NCBI RefSeq assembly: GCF_016881065.1
Contig: NZ_WXYN01000022.1
Coordinates: forward strand, 1 to 64,000
Direction: 5' to 3'
Origin: Planococcus soli
GTDB taxonomy: Bacteria; Bacillota; Bacilli; Bacillales_A; Planococcaceae
Length of the DNA: 64,000 nt
Shown here: positions 52,962 to 62,400 of the stretch, one piece after another
Layout: each line of letters starts with the position of its first letter
How positions within the stretch are numbered: position 1 is the first letter of the stretch
The notes under the pieces: generated by a model
What the model was told of the DNA's origin: nothing
Seen by the model: only the letters and a program-made list of their open reading frames with translations
Databases searched by the model: none
Translations under genes and position numbers: made by a program

Positions 52962-54467
52962 ATGGTGAATGCGACTAAATCCGTAATTGTGATCGGGGGA
53001 GGCCTGGGCGGCTTGTCTGCAGCGATTTCCCTTGCTCAAAAAGGGTATGGGGTTTCTTTATATGAGAAAAATGACCACATCGGCGGGAAAGTGAATCGCC
53101 TGGAACAGGACGGTTTCGGTTTTGACCTCGGTCCGTCGATTTTAACAATGCCGCATATTTTCGATAAATTGTTTCAAGGCAGCGGCAAGCGGATGGAGGA
53201 CTATGTGCCGATCAAGCGTCTGGAACGCGAATGGCGGTCGTTTTTCCCGGATGGTACGGTGCTGGATTTGTACCATGACCTGCGCTTGATGGAACGGGCG
53301 AACCCTGCGCTTTCCAAGAAGGACATGAAAGAGTATTACGCCCTATTGAAATACGCACAGCGGATTTACAAGACGACTGAGCACAGCTATTTGAAAGAAG
53401 GCTTTGAGTCGCCGAGAGAAGCCGTTGCCCAAAACGGCATCCTGGCCACCTTGATCGGGTTCGACTTGACGTCCACCATGTACAGCGCGATTTCCAAGCG
53501 CATCAGCAACCCGCATTTGCGCGATATGCTTTCCTATTATGTGAAATACGTCGGTTCATCGCCCTACAGCGCGCCTGCGGTTTTGAACATGATGATTTAC
53601 ATGCAGCATGCGCAAGGCTGCTGGTACGTAGAAGGCGGAACGCATAAACTGGCGGAGGGCTTGGAGCGGCTGGCAAGAGAAGAAGGCGTTCAAATCCATA
53701 CCGGTATGGGCGTCATTCGTGCCCTGACGAGTGAGGATGGAAAAATCACCGGTATTGAACTTGAAGACGGTTCGTTCAAGACGGCTGATTACTATGTATC
53801 GAATATGGAAGTCATTCCATTCTATAAGAAGATGGTCAAGGCGGAGCATGAGTTTATCGACAAGCTCGAGAAGAAATACGAACCCTCAAGTTCCGGACTG
53901 GTTTTGCATCTTGGGGTAAAAAAAACGTATCCGCAATTGAATCACCACAATTTCTTCTTCTCGGATAATTTAAAAGAACAGATGTACAAAGTATTCGAAA
54001 AGCACGAACTGCCGGACGATCCGACGATTTACCTCGTCAACGTCAACAAGACGGACCCGGCGCAGGCGCCGGAAGGCCACGAGAATATTAAAATCCTGCC
54101 GCACATCCCCTATATCCAGGACAACCCGTTCACACCGGAACAGTACCGTGAGTTCGAGGAGCTGGTGCTGGATAAACTCGAACGCATGGGTCTGGACGGT
54201 TTGCGCGAAAATATTGTGACGCGTGACGTCTGGACTCCGCATGACATTGAACGGACATACGGCTCAGACCGGGGAGCGATTTACGGCACCGTTTCCGATA
54301 AAAACAGGAACGGCGGCTTTAAGCACAAAAAACAAAGCGAACTATACGACAACCTCTACTTTGTCGGAGGCACCGTCAATCCCGGCGGTGGCATGCCGAT
54401 GGTGACACTCAGCGGCCAGCAAGTGAGCGACAAGATTGTCAAGCGCGATCAGGCGCGGAAGAAGTAA
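52962..54467 (+). CDS. CrtI/CrtN-family carotenoid desaturase or oxygenase
   Basis: 501 residues. N-terminal FAD fold VIVIGGGLGGLSAAISLAQ, then YEKNDHIGGKVNRLEQDGF and FDLGPSILTMP; C-terminal carotenoid signature YFVGGTVNPGGGMPMVTLSG. It belongs to the C30 carotenoid group with CrtN (diapophytoene desaturase) and CrtP/CrtNb (terminal oxygenase); sequence alone, by eye, does not separate the two. No crtM or other crt gene is adjacent. AAAGGCGG precedes ATG 52962. Confidence 0.88.
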   Translation: MVNATKSVIVIGGGLGGLSAAISLAQKGYGVSLYEKNDHIGGKVNRLEQDGFGFDLGPSILTMPHIFDKLFQGSGKRMEDYVPIKRLEREWRSFFPDGTVLDLYHDLRLMERANPALSKKDMKEYYALLKYAQRIYKTTEHSYLKEGFESPREAVAQNGILATLIGFDLTSTMYSAISKRISNPHLRDMLSYYVKYVGSSPYSAPAVLNMMIYMQHAQGCWYVEGGTHKLAEGLERLAREEGVQIHTGMGVIRALTSEDGKITGIELEDGSFKTADYYVSNMEVIPFYKKMVKAEHEFIDKLEKKYEPSSSGLVLHLGVKKTYPQLNHHNFFFSDNLKEQMYKVFEKHELPDDPTIYLVNVNKTDPAQAPEGHENIKILPHIPYIQDNPFTPEQYREFEELVLDKLERMGLDGLRENIVTRDVWTPHDIERTYGSDRGAIYGTVSDKNRNGGFKHKKQSELYDNLYFVGGTVNPGGGMPMVTLSGQQVSDKIVKRDQARKK

Positions 54468-54526
54468 AAATGCATTTTGTTGAAAAGCAGCCCATTCAGT
54501 TATAAAACACAAAACTAAAGCTTTTT

Positions 54527-54563
54527 AGACCGCTAATTCAATGTTGAATTAGCGGTCTTTTTA
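54527..54563 (+). terminator. Rho-independent terminator
   Basis: AGACCGCTAATTCA ATGT TGAATTAGCGGTCT, then TTTT. Confidence 0.93.
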
Positions 54564-54863
54564 ATGCTGGTAAAGGATTCTCAACTTAAATGATCAAGAT
54601 ATTGGATTGCGTAAATAAGTAGCGGCCTTTTTTTCTTCGGTGTTGCCGGCTTTTAGATGGAGCAGATCAGAACCGCAACTTTGGTATTCATCAGTTCGTC
54701 AGATAAGGGATGGTGGAAATAAAAGAGATGGTGGAAATAAAAGCCATATTTTTTGAAATATGCTACACTAAGGTTATGGAATAATCAGACAACTGGGTCG
54801 ATGAATTAAGTTAAGTAAGAAGCTGGTTTTTTCATTTTACTAAACTCTTTTAGGAGGGCTTAC
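54564..54863. other. Intergenic stretch with an 18-bp tandem repeat
   Basis: GATGGTGGAAATAAAAGA is repeated twice in tandem at about 54709-54743; otherwise no gene. Confidence 0.5.
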
Positions 54864-55115
54864 ATGAAAAAAACGTTTGAAACTACTTATAACGGCCGTC
54901 ATATTTTAGTGGAAAATCGCTGGTTTGAAGGAGAAAAGCTATTTGTGGACGGAGAATTGCAGGACGAAAATATCGGACTCAGTTTTAGAGGAATCTTAAC
55001 GGGCAAGCTTAAAAGCATTGAAACTTCAAAGGATATTAAAGTAACGCTCGGCGGCTTTTTTGCCATTCAATGCAAAGTATTTGTTGACCATGAATTGGTT
55101 TATTCGAGCGAGTGA
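54864..55115 (+). CDS. Small hypothetical protein (83 aa)
   Basis: MKKTFETTYNGRHILVENRW start behind TAGGAGGGC. A compact beta-rich soluble protein (ENRWFEGEKLFVDGELQDEN, KVTLGGFFAIQCKVFVDHEL). Not recognised. The Mrr-type gene follows 13 bp after its stop, so the two are co-transcribed. Confidence 0.75.
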   Translation: MKKTFETTYNGRHILVENRWFEGEKLFVDGELQDENIGLSFRGILTGKLKSIETSKDIKVTLGGFFAIQCKVFVDHELVYSSE

Positions 55116-55128
55116 AAGGCGGTTCAAC

Positions 55129-55683
55129 ATGGCCAGAAAGAAGAAGAATGATAATTTAGGTGAGTTGCTTACCGGAATTTTGATTCTCGGCAGTGTTAGT
55201 ACTTTTGTTTACACGCAGTCAGTCACAGGAACCATCATCGTATTTATCGTTGGCTTTATATGCATGCTGGCAATTGCGAAAGCGATTCAATTCAAAAAGC
55301 GGAAGAAATTGAACGAGTCCGGAATATTGCAGGTCGATGGAATGTCCGGGGCAGAGTTTGAAGAGTTTCTCCGTTTGCGCTACATGGCTGAAGGCTATGC
55401 CGTTCATAAAACGCCTTATAAAGGGGATTATGGAGCAGATCTCATTTTGGAAAAAGACCAGCAAAAGATCGCTGTACAAGCGAAGCGTCACAAGAGCAAT
55501 GTCGGCATCAAAGCCGTGCAGGAAATTTCCGCTGCGAAACTGCATTACGGAGCAACCGAAGCATGGGTCGTCACAAACAGCTTTTTCACAAGAGCGGCTG
55601 CAGAGCTTGCGCGGAGCAATAAAGTGAAATTGGTGAACCGTGATGAATTGGTGGAGATTTTATTGGCGAAGAAAGCAGTCTGA
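55129..55683 (+). CDS. Membrane-anchored Mrr-type restriction endonuclease-like protein
   Basis: 184 residues. Two N-terminal membrane helices (about 15-30 and 33-50) precede a basic linker. A Mrr-cat PD-(D/E)xK nuclease domain fills residues ~65-180: MSGAEFEEFLRLRYMAEGY, G-D-Y-G-A-D-L-I, then Q-A-K-R, which gives the catalytic D...(x)Q-x-K set, and NVGIKAVQEISAAK. Membrane-tethered Mrr proteins are common in Firmicutes. They may cut incoming or damaged DNA; the role is not settled. ATG 55129 is chosen because AAAGGCGG precedes it. Confidence 0.87.
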   Translation: MARKKKNDNLGELLTGILILGSVSTFVYTQSVTGTIIVFIVGFICMLAIAKAIQFKKRKKLNESGILQVDGMSGAEFEEFLRLRYMAEGYAVHKTPYKGDYGADLILEKDQQKIAVQAKRHKSNVGIKAVQEISAAKLHYGATEAWVVTNSFFTRAAAELARSNKVKLVNRDELVEILLAKKAV

Positions 55684-55756
55684 ACAGTGCTTCCAATGTT
55701 TTTTTATAACAGTGATAGAACCGGACTGCCTTTAATGTATGGAGGGAGGGGGATTC

Positions 55757-56215
55757 ATGGAACCATCAACTCGCAAAGAAATGATGAAAAAGCTGGATTT
55801 TTTCATTGGCACCTGGACAGTAGAAATCATCCATCCGCATCTTCGGCCCACCCCGATTTTGGGGCACACCAGTTTTGAATGGCTGGACGACAGTTATGTC
55901 GTTCAGCGCATGCATATTGATAAACCTGAATTTCCAAGCAGTATGATCGTCTGCGAGTGGAATCCGGAAACGGGCCGCTATTTACAGCATTATTTCGATT
56001 CGCGGGGTGTAACACGCCTGTATCAAATGACTTTGGAAGATCGTGTTTGGAAGTTATGGAGGGACACCTCTGATTTTTCACCACTCGATTTCTTTCAGCG
56101 GTTTGTTGGGGAAATCGATGAGGCTGGGAGCACGATTGAAAGTTCTTGGGAACAATCAGATGATGGCATCAATTGGACCCGTGATTTTAAGGTTTTGTAT
56201 AGAAGAAACTCATGA
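55757..56215 (+). CDS. DUF1579-like (calycin-type) protein
   Basis: 152 residues. MKKLDFFIGTWTVEIIHP at the start and alternating strands (SFEWLDDSYVVQRMH, CEWNPETGRYLQHYFDSRG, WKLWRDTSDFSPLDFFQRF, IESSWEQSDDGINWTRDF) fit a lipocalin/calycin-like barrel of the DUF1579 group. The ligand is unknown. GGAGGGAGG precedes ATG 55757. Confidence 0.75.
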   Translation: MEPSTRKEMMKKLDFFIGTWTVEIIHPHLRPTPILGHTSFEWLDDSYVVQRMHIDKPEFPSSMIVCEWNPETGRYLQHYFDSRGVTRLYQMTLEDRVWKLWRDTSDFSPLDFFQRFVGEIDEAGSTIESSWEQSDDGINWTRDFKVLYRRNS

Positions 56216-56269
56216 TATAGGGCGGCAAAACTATATCTAGCGGCGTCCGGCTAATGATCCTATTGGGCT

Positions 56270-56316
56270 AAACCGACATGGCAATGTCAATCTCACCTTG
56301 CCATGCCGGTTTTTGT
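56270..56316 (+). terminator. Rho-independent terminator
   Basis: AAACCGACATGGCAA pairs with TTGCCATGCCGGTTTTT around a loop (C/A mismatch). Confidence 0.85.
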
Positions 56317-56358
56317 ATAACAGCGTCTTAATAGAAATAATAAGGGGGGTTCTGGAAC

Positions 56359-56802
56359 ATGTTTGAAAAACAAATTATCGACAAGCAAGACCACCGGAAC
56401 TTTTTTGTGCAGATGTCCAATCGAGGGACGAGGGATACGTTCCCACTGCTGACAGATGATCCTTCGACCATTATCAACCGGGCCTATGAAGAAATTTCCA
56501 TGGGGTATACGTCACTGGTTATATATAAAAGAATGGCTATTCTTCAACAGGATAGCTGTGTTGATTTGTCAAAAAAGGATGAAGGCAAGGCCAAGTATTA
56601 TCAAAACTTTCTTTTTGTTCAGCAGCATGAAGAAAGTGAACACGTGGCTTTTTCAGCATTCGAACCCCCCAATCATTACGAAACATTGGACGAAGCGATT
56701 GCGGCCGGCAAGGAAGAGCTCAAAAACAAGCAGCGGATTTTTCCGGGCCAAGTGTTTACGGTGGTCTGCAGCGCATTTTTAGAAAATCACGCTTGGCATT
56801 AA
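56359..56802 (+). CDS. Hypothetical protein
   Basis: 147 residues, soluble, not recognised (NRGTRDTFPLLTDDPSTIIN, KYYQNFLFVQQHEESEHVAF). AAGGGGGG precedes ATG 56359. The SUKH/leucine-rich gene begins 16 bp after its stop, so the pair is an operon; the partner may hint at a shared role. Confidence 0.7.
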   Translation: MFEKQIIDKQDHRNFFVQMSNRGTRDTFPLLTDDPSTIINRAYEEISMGYTSLVIYKRMAILQQDSCVDLSKKDEGKAKYYQNFLFVQQHEESEHVAFSAFEPPNHYETLDEAIAAGKEELKNKQRIFPGQVFTVVCSAFLENHAWH

Positions 56803-56818
56803 GAGAGGAAGATACAGG

Positions 56819-58099
56819 ATGCAATTAGTCATGAAGCGAATTTCAAAAAAACTGAGTTCTCATTTCGGACCCTTTTTAAGCCAACCCGCAACTGTCGAGG
56901 AGATTGAAGATCTGGAACGTATACTCGGGGTCAGCTTGCCAAACGATTTGAGCCGGCTCTACCAATTGCATAACGGAGAGCTGGCCGGAGAGCCGGGTTT
57001 GTTTTTCGGCCTGTCTTTTTTACCCCTGCCGGACGTTTTGAATGAATGGCGATTTTGTGCGTCATTAGCAGACGATAGGGCAATGAACGATGTCCCGTTT
57101 TATGCGGTTCCGCTCGAAACGATTAAAGACCAATACATAAACCGCAAATGGATTCCTTTTGCGGCTGATTTCGGCGGTAATTTTCTGGCGGTGGACTTGG
57201 ACCCGGGTCCAAACGGTACATATGGGCAGGTCATCAACTTTGGAATAAAGGAAAATACACGGCACGTCGTCGCACACAGCGTTGAGGAGTTAATGGAATT
57301 TATTTCGAAAACGCTTCAGGAAGGTCCTTATACAATTGACGGGGAAGGAACGTGGAGCTATAGCGAAACAGAGAGCCTTCATTTTTTTCGTGCTTTGGAA
57401 GATATGCCGCTGCCGGTTCTGCATCCTGAAACAGCCGAATCCACAGCAGAAGCATTGGAGAAGGAACAGAAAGAACAAACTAAAAAGAGCGTAAGAAGTT
57501 TTGCCGGCGATCCGTGGGAAGAAACCGTGTATGTAGATGGCCGGATTATCACAACTATTTCGCAGAAAACAAATACGGATCCGACTAAGCTCCACGAAAA
57601 TGGCAGTGAAGAGCTGGACAAGGTGAAGAGTTTGGACGTGTCGATCTTCAGCATCGATCAGTTTGAAGAGATTGCAAAGAAGGCGACTCAATTGGAGCAT
57701 TTGCACATTCGACAGTTAGTAGGGGTGGTCCACCCGGATTTAAGACTACTCAGGGATATAAAAAACTTGCAATCGCTGACGATTGAACATTGTGCATTTT
57801 ACACTATGCATCTTTGGGGGAACTTTAGAAATCTAAAAAAGCTTACCTTAATCGATTGCCAAATCTTCGACGCCACGGAAATCAAAGAGACGCAAATTGA
57901 AACCTTGGAGTGCATCCGGACGCCTATCGAAAATATTGAAGTGATTGCCGAGTCGCCATCGCTGCAGAAATTCTCAGGCAGTTTCCAGCAATTTGCGGTG
58001 TTACAGCCAGTTGTGAAACGCCCAATGGATTTTTCCAAAATTACTGGCGGCATGACAGACAGCGAGCGGGATATTTGGTTTAGCAGCCTTACAGAATAA
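56819..58099 (+). CDS. SMI1/KNR4 (SUKH) domain protein with leucine-rich C-terminus
   Basis: 426 residues. The N-terminal ~170 residues are a SUKH domain: PATVEEIEDLERILGVSLPN, DLSRLYQLHNG, WIPFAADFGGNFLAVDLDPG. Residues ~190-260 are a linker. From ~265 the repeated pattern of LEHLHI, LQSLTIEHC, LKKLTLIDC, IETLECIRT looks like degenerate leucine-rich repeats. SUKH proteins are frequent immunity proteins of polymorphic toxins, but also occur as plain housekeeping regulators. No toxin is adjacent. GAGGAAG precedes ATG 56819. Confidence 0.85.
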   Translation: MQLVMKRISKKLSSHFGPFLSQPATVEEIEDLERILGVSLPNDLSRLYQLHNGELAGEPGLFFGLSFLPLPDVLNEWRFCASLADDRAMNDVPFYAVPLETIKDQYINRKWIPFAADFGGNFLAVDLDPGPNGTYGQVINFGIKENTRHVVAHSVEELMEFISKTLQEGPYTIDGEGTWSYSETESLHFFRALEDMPLPVLHPETAESTAEALEKEQKEQTKKSVRSFAGDPWEETVYVDGRIITTISQKTNTDPTKLHENGSEELDKVKSLDVSIFSIDQFEEIAKKATQLEHLHIRQLVGVVHPDLRLLRDIKNLQSLTIEHCAFYTMHLWGNFRNLKKLTLIDCQIFDATEIKETQIETLECIRTPIENIEVIAESPSLQKFSGSFQQFAVLQPVVKRPMDFSKITGGMTDSERDIWFSSLTE

Positions 58100-58131
58100 G
58101 GTTTTCTCTGCAAAAAAACAGCTCAACAAAT

Positions 58132-58191
58132 ACAAAAAACACCTTCATTTTCTCGCTGATAGTCTACGCGATACTGAAGGTATTTTTTGTA
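58132..58191. terminator. Bidirectional terminator
   Basis: ACAAAAAACACCTTCA pairs with TGAAGGTATTTTTTGT around a ~28-nt loop with inner CGC/GCG, between convergent genes. Confidence 0.88.
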
Positions 58192-58232
58192 CTATGCGTT
58201 TTTTGGCTGAACTTTCCTGTTCTGATATACAA

Positions 58233-58709
58233 TTATTTCTCAATAAACTGCGCAAGATTTTCCAGTGTAGAACCCAAACCCTCATCATGATCTTCTTTCC
58301 GAATCCCTTCGGGCACATGCTCACAAACAATGATGACCTTTGTGCCTTCTAAAACGGCTTCCAAATACCAGGTTTGAATCATCTCACCGGAGAAAGCCGG
58401 ATCTTCCGAATCAAAATTGACGGACAGCACGATTTTCGTGTCAGGAACGAGTTCCAGAAAAGTTCCTTGGGATACATCAGTATGAGCCGAGGTCTTGCCA
58501 GGATTTGAGTGATCCACTTCGTATGTCAAGGCCATCTTGTATGCTCCGCCTTCACGAGGATCGAACACCTCGATATGAGCCGCCATCCCTTTAGGCGGAA
58601 GCCACGTACCTAATGCTTCAGGATTCATAAAGGCTTGGTAGATGGCTTTTGGTGATGCCATGATTACTCTTGATGCAGAATCAATTCTATTGCTGGACGA
58701 ACGGGTCAT
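58233..58709 (-). CDS. SRPBCC (AHSA1/ATPase-activator-like) protein
   Basis: 158 residues. START-like fold typical of AHSA1-type small proteins: RVIMASPKAIYQAFMNPEAL, LGTWLPPKGM, GGAYKMALTYEV, GEMIQTWYLEAVLEGTKV. These bind hydrophobic ligands. ATG 58709 is chosen with GAGG upstream rather than ATG 58727. Probably a two-gene unit with the OsmC gene upstream, although ~90 bp separate them. Confidence 0.88.
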   Translation of the reverse strand: MTRSSSNRIDSASRVIMASPKAIYQAFMNPEALGTWLPPKGMAAHIEVFDPREGGAYKMALTYEVDHSNPGKTSAHTDVSQGTFLELVPDTKIVLSVNFDSEDPAFSGEMIQTWYLEAVLEGTKVIIVCEHVPEGIRKEDHDEGLGSTLENLAQFIEK

Positions 58710-58796
58710 GGTAAACAACCTCATCAATTGTGTTTTGGTATAGTATACCCACCTTGAGTCAGTAGTCTTCCAGTTCTCAGCACCGCAAAAAAGCAG

Positions 58797-59231
58797 CTAC
58801 GTTGCGCTGGCTTCTTCACCGTTCAGCACGAGCCGGTAGCGGACATCCGCTTTCAGTGAATGTGCGACCGGACAATATTTTTCTCCGCTCACTTCAATGG
58901 CGTGAAGCACTTGTTCCGCCGCGATTTCGCCTTCAACGACGAATGTTACCACGAACGATAAAAATTCTTTCGGGGGATTGCGCCGTTTTATGCCTTCGGT
59001 GATGATCTCCAGAGAGCGAATCTCTTCTGTTTTCGACCGCAAAATCATGATTACATCCATCCCGACACAACCCGCAAGCGAACCAAGCAATGCCTGCATC
59101 GGCAACAAGCCCTGTTCTTTTCCGACACCTTGATGAGCATCCATCGTCAACGAATGGCCGCCTTGCCCAACAGCCGAAAAAACAAAATCCCCTTGCCATT
59201 TCGTATTAAGAATCAATTGATCAGTCTCCAT
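58797..59231 (-). CDS. OsmC family peroxiredoxin-like protein
   Basis: 144 residues. OsmC/Ohr fold with both redox cysteines in place: LGSLAGCVGMDV and GEKYCPVAHSL. OsmC/YhfA-type proteins reduce organic hydroperoxides. Ohr would carry different loop lengths, so the more general OsmC name is used. ATG 59231 is chosen because GAGGAGG is 7 nt upstream. Confidence 0.92.
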   Translation of the reverse strand: METDQLILNTKWQGDFVFSAVGQGGHSLTMDAHQGVGKEQGLLPMQALLGSLAGCVGMDVIMILRSKTEEIRSLEIITEGIKRRNPPKEFLSFVVTFVVEGEIAAEQVLHAIEVSGEKYCPVAHSLKADVRYRLVLNGEEASAT

Positions 59232-59460
59232 CACGCATCCTCCTCATATTTTTCTTTCAGTGTATCACTTGTTGTCTGAATATTATTTCTTTAGGAATTT
59301 TTTCGTTGATTCAAATAATAAATTAAAACGAACATATATTCGCTAAAATTTACAAATTATAAGCTCATAGCCATTAATAGATGATATGATTAGATGAAAA
59401 CAGATCAGGCAGAATTCGTCGGTTTGAAATTTATACAGCTTTAAAAGAACAGGTGATTAA

Positions 59461-62400
59461 ATGGGTAACGCAAACAGAGCAACATACAAAACTTCAATAC
59501 GATTAACCAAGACGGCTATGGAAAAAATGGGAGGGTTCGGCATCAGCGAACGCTCGTTTTTTGTTGCGGATAAACCGTTCAAGGTGTTTATCGAGCGGTA
59601 TCCTTCCAATGCGGATGGCGAGCTTTCGGTAGCATTGATTTTGGACAAGTCGGAAAACGTCCGGCTGGCCGGAAAAGACATGGAAGGGTCGATCGTCCTT
59701 CACGCGGTCTTCACCAATCACAACCTGCTGGTCACCAACTTGACCATGCGGAAATCCTATCAGGCGCTCGGCACCAATTGGCAGCGCGAGGAATACTTGG
59801 TGTTCGATCGGTCCCGTGATCCTGCTCCTGTCTCCCTGATCAATCTGATCAACCGGATGACACCGGCGAAGGAAAGCTCGGATTATGTCAAAAAGCGGAT
59901 CGGCAGCTGGGAAGGCTATTTGAAAATCCAGGAACGCGGCATGGACATTCCTGACATCAAAACCAGCTATTCCAGCCTGTCGTTCAGCCACGATTTCAGC
60001 CGCATCACGTTAAAAGGCTGCCAGCTGAAAGACACGGAATGGAGACAGCTGAAAAGTTTAACCGTGCGCCTCACCGGAATTGCGGGAGATGTCGGAACGG
60101 TCATCAAAGCAGCAAACCGGACAGTGGAAGTGGAAATCCAAAGCTATATGGTCAAACAGCTCCGGGAAAAAGGGCTGGCACTCGATAAAAGGGAAGTGGT
60201 CTTCAGCAACTTTGCGGCTTTGAGCCAAGTCAGGCGGCTGCGGCAAGGGTTTGCGAATCTCGAGAAAGGCCTTGCGGTGAACCCGAATCTCGATCGGATC
60301 CTTTTCGAGGAAAAGCCGCCGGTCAAGCCGCTCCGTTCGCTCGAGAAGCTGTCTTTCGATAACCGGCTCAATGAGTTCCAGCAAAAAGCGGTGTCAGGTG
60401 CGATGGCGGCAGAAGATCTGTACGTCATCCAAGGTCCGCCGGGAACAGGGAAAACGACCGTCATTTCAGAAATCTGCCTGCAAAATGCCCGGAAAGGCTT
60501 GAGGACACTGGTTGCTTCACAATCCAATTTGGCGGTCGACAACGCACTTGGCCGCTTGCTTGCCAACAAGGACATCCGCATTTTGCGTGTCGGACGGACC
60601 GAGAGCATCGAAGAAGAAGGCAAAAAGTTTATTGAAGAAAACGTCGGCCAGTATTGGAAAGACCACACGCTGGAAGAAATCACGGCGCAGTACGAGATGC
60701 GTGAAAAGCGCGAACCCGAGTTAAAAAACGCATTGTTGGCGAACGAACAAGCTACTGTGAAGCTGGAGCCGGTTTACGAAAGCCTAGGCAGAGCGGTTGA
60801 AGAGAAAAAACACGCCCAGAGCCAGCGGCAAGCCGTTCAAAAGCTGCTTGAAAAAGAGCAGTTGAAATTGGCGACGTGTGAACTCGAAAAAGGCAAAGTT
60901 GTAACGGAAAGCCGGGAACTGGCGCACCGTCTGCATGAGCTGACAGATTTGATTGACCAGGATTCCGCATTAATTGACGGCAAAAGAGACAGCGCGTGGT
61001 TCCAGGAAGAGCATCTGCGGATCCATAAGCAAATCAAGCTGTATGAGCGTGTTATCGGGCTGCCGCGGCTTGAGCAAGACCTGGCGGTAAAACGGCAGGA
61101 CCTCGCCGTGGTGACGGAAAGACGCGACCAAATCGCGGGGATCATCGAGCAAAAAAGAGTGGCCATCAGTGAAATGGACAGCATCAAGAAAATTGATGGC
61201 CTTCTTCACGTGCTGAAAGAGCAGCGGGTTGAGGAAACACCGACCATTACGTACTTGATCAACCGGCTTGAAGCGAACCGGGAAAACATGGCGGAATGGG
61301 GCAAGCTCAATCAATACAACGAGCAGGTCACAGCTGCGATTTCCTACATTGAAAAACTGTTGGCACCTGCCGGCATTTCTGTTGCGGATTTGAAACAGCA
61401 GGCACTGGCCAAGACAGAAGCGTATACGTCAGCGGAAATCGACGAGTATTTGGAGAAGCTGCGGAGACTGTTGAAAAGTGCGAAGCATCATGACTCCATC
61501 GTTCTGCAAAAAGCGCTCAACGGTTTGTACAAAAGGCAAAATGATTTGTGGAGAAGAGGTGCCAAACTCAAAGCATTTGACGTCTATGCAGCAGAATCGA
61601 AACGGGCTTTCCAGGACTTGAAAAAGCATTTATGTGACGAGCTTGGCAACCAGCAAAAACAATACCGATCATGGGACGAAAAGTTGCTGGAGCAGCAGGA
61701 GAAAAAGCAGGAAGACATGGCGCCGCTTGAACAGCGCCACCGCCAAATGCCAAATCGGGCAGAGCTTCCAGCCGACCTCGAAGCGGCCGTCCGTGATGCA
61801 ACCGCAGAACTTGCCAGGCTGCAAAAAGATAAAGCTCTTTATGAACAGACTAAAAAGAAGATCGCGGATCATCAAACGGAACGCACGCAAAAAGCAGCGG
61901 CTCTGGAAACGAATGATGCCCGAATTGAGGCAATGAATGCCAATATCCTTCAAGTTGAAAAGGCTGTAAAAGGCCACGAAGAAGAGTTGCTCGCATTACG
62001 CGAAATTTTGTCTTCGGATGTAGAGCGGCAGCTTGAACAGGCGGCTAAAGATCTCGCCAGTTTGTCTTTCACGAAGGAATCGCTCAAGCAGGAAATGAAA
62101 AATCTGCCTTTGCTTCAATCGATTCAGAAAAAATGGCTGGATTTATTGGCAGGCGCGAACGAGCACGATCTGGATGAGATCCGGAAATTGTATATCAAGC
62201 ACGCCAATGTCATCGGCACGACTTGCGTGGCATCAGCACGCAAGGATTTTATCGACAACTACCCGGAATTTGATGTGGTCATTATTGATGAAGTATCCAA
62301 AGCCACGCCGCCAGAGCTGTTATTGCCTATGCTGAAAGGTCAGAAAATCATTTTAGTCGGCGACCATCATCAATTGCCGCCGCTTCTTGGCAACGACACG

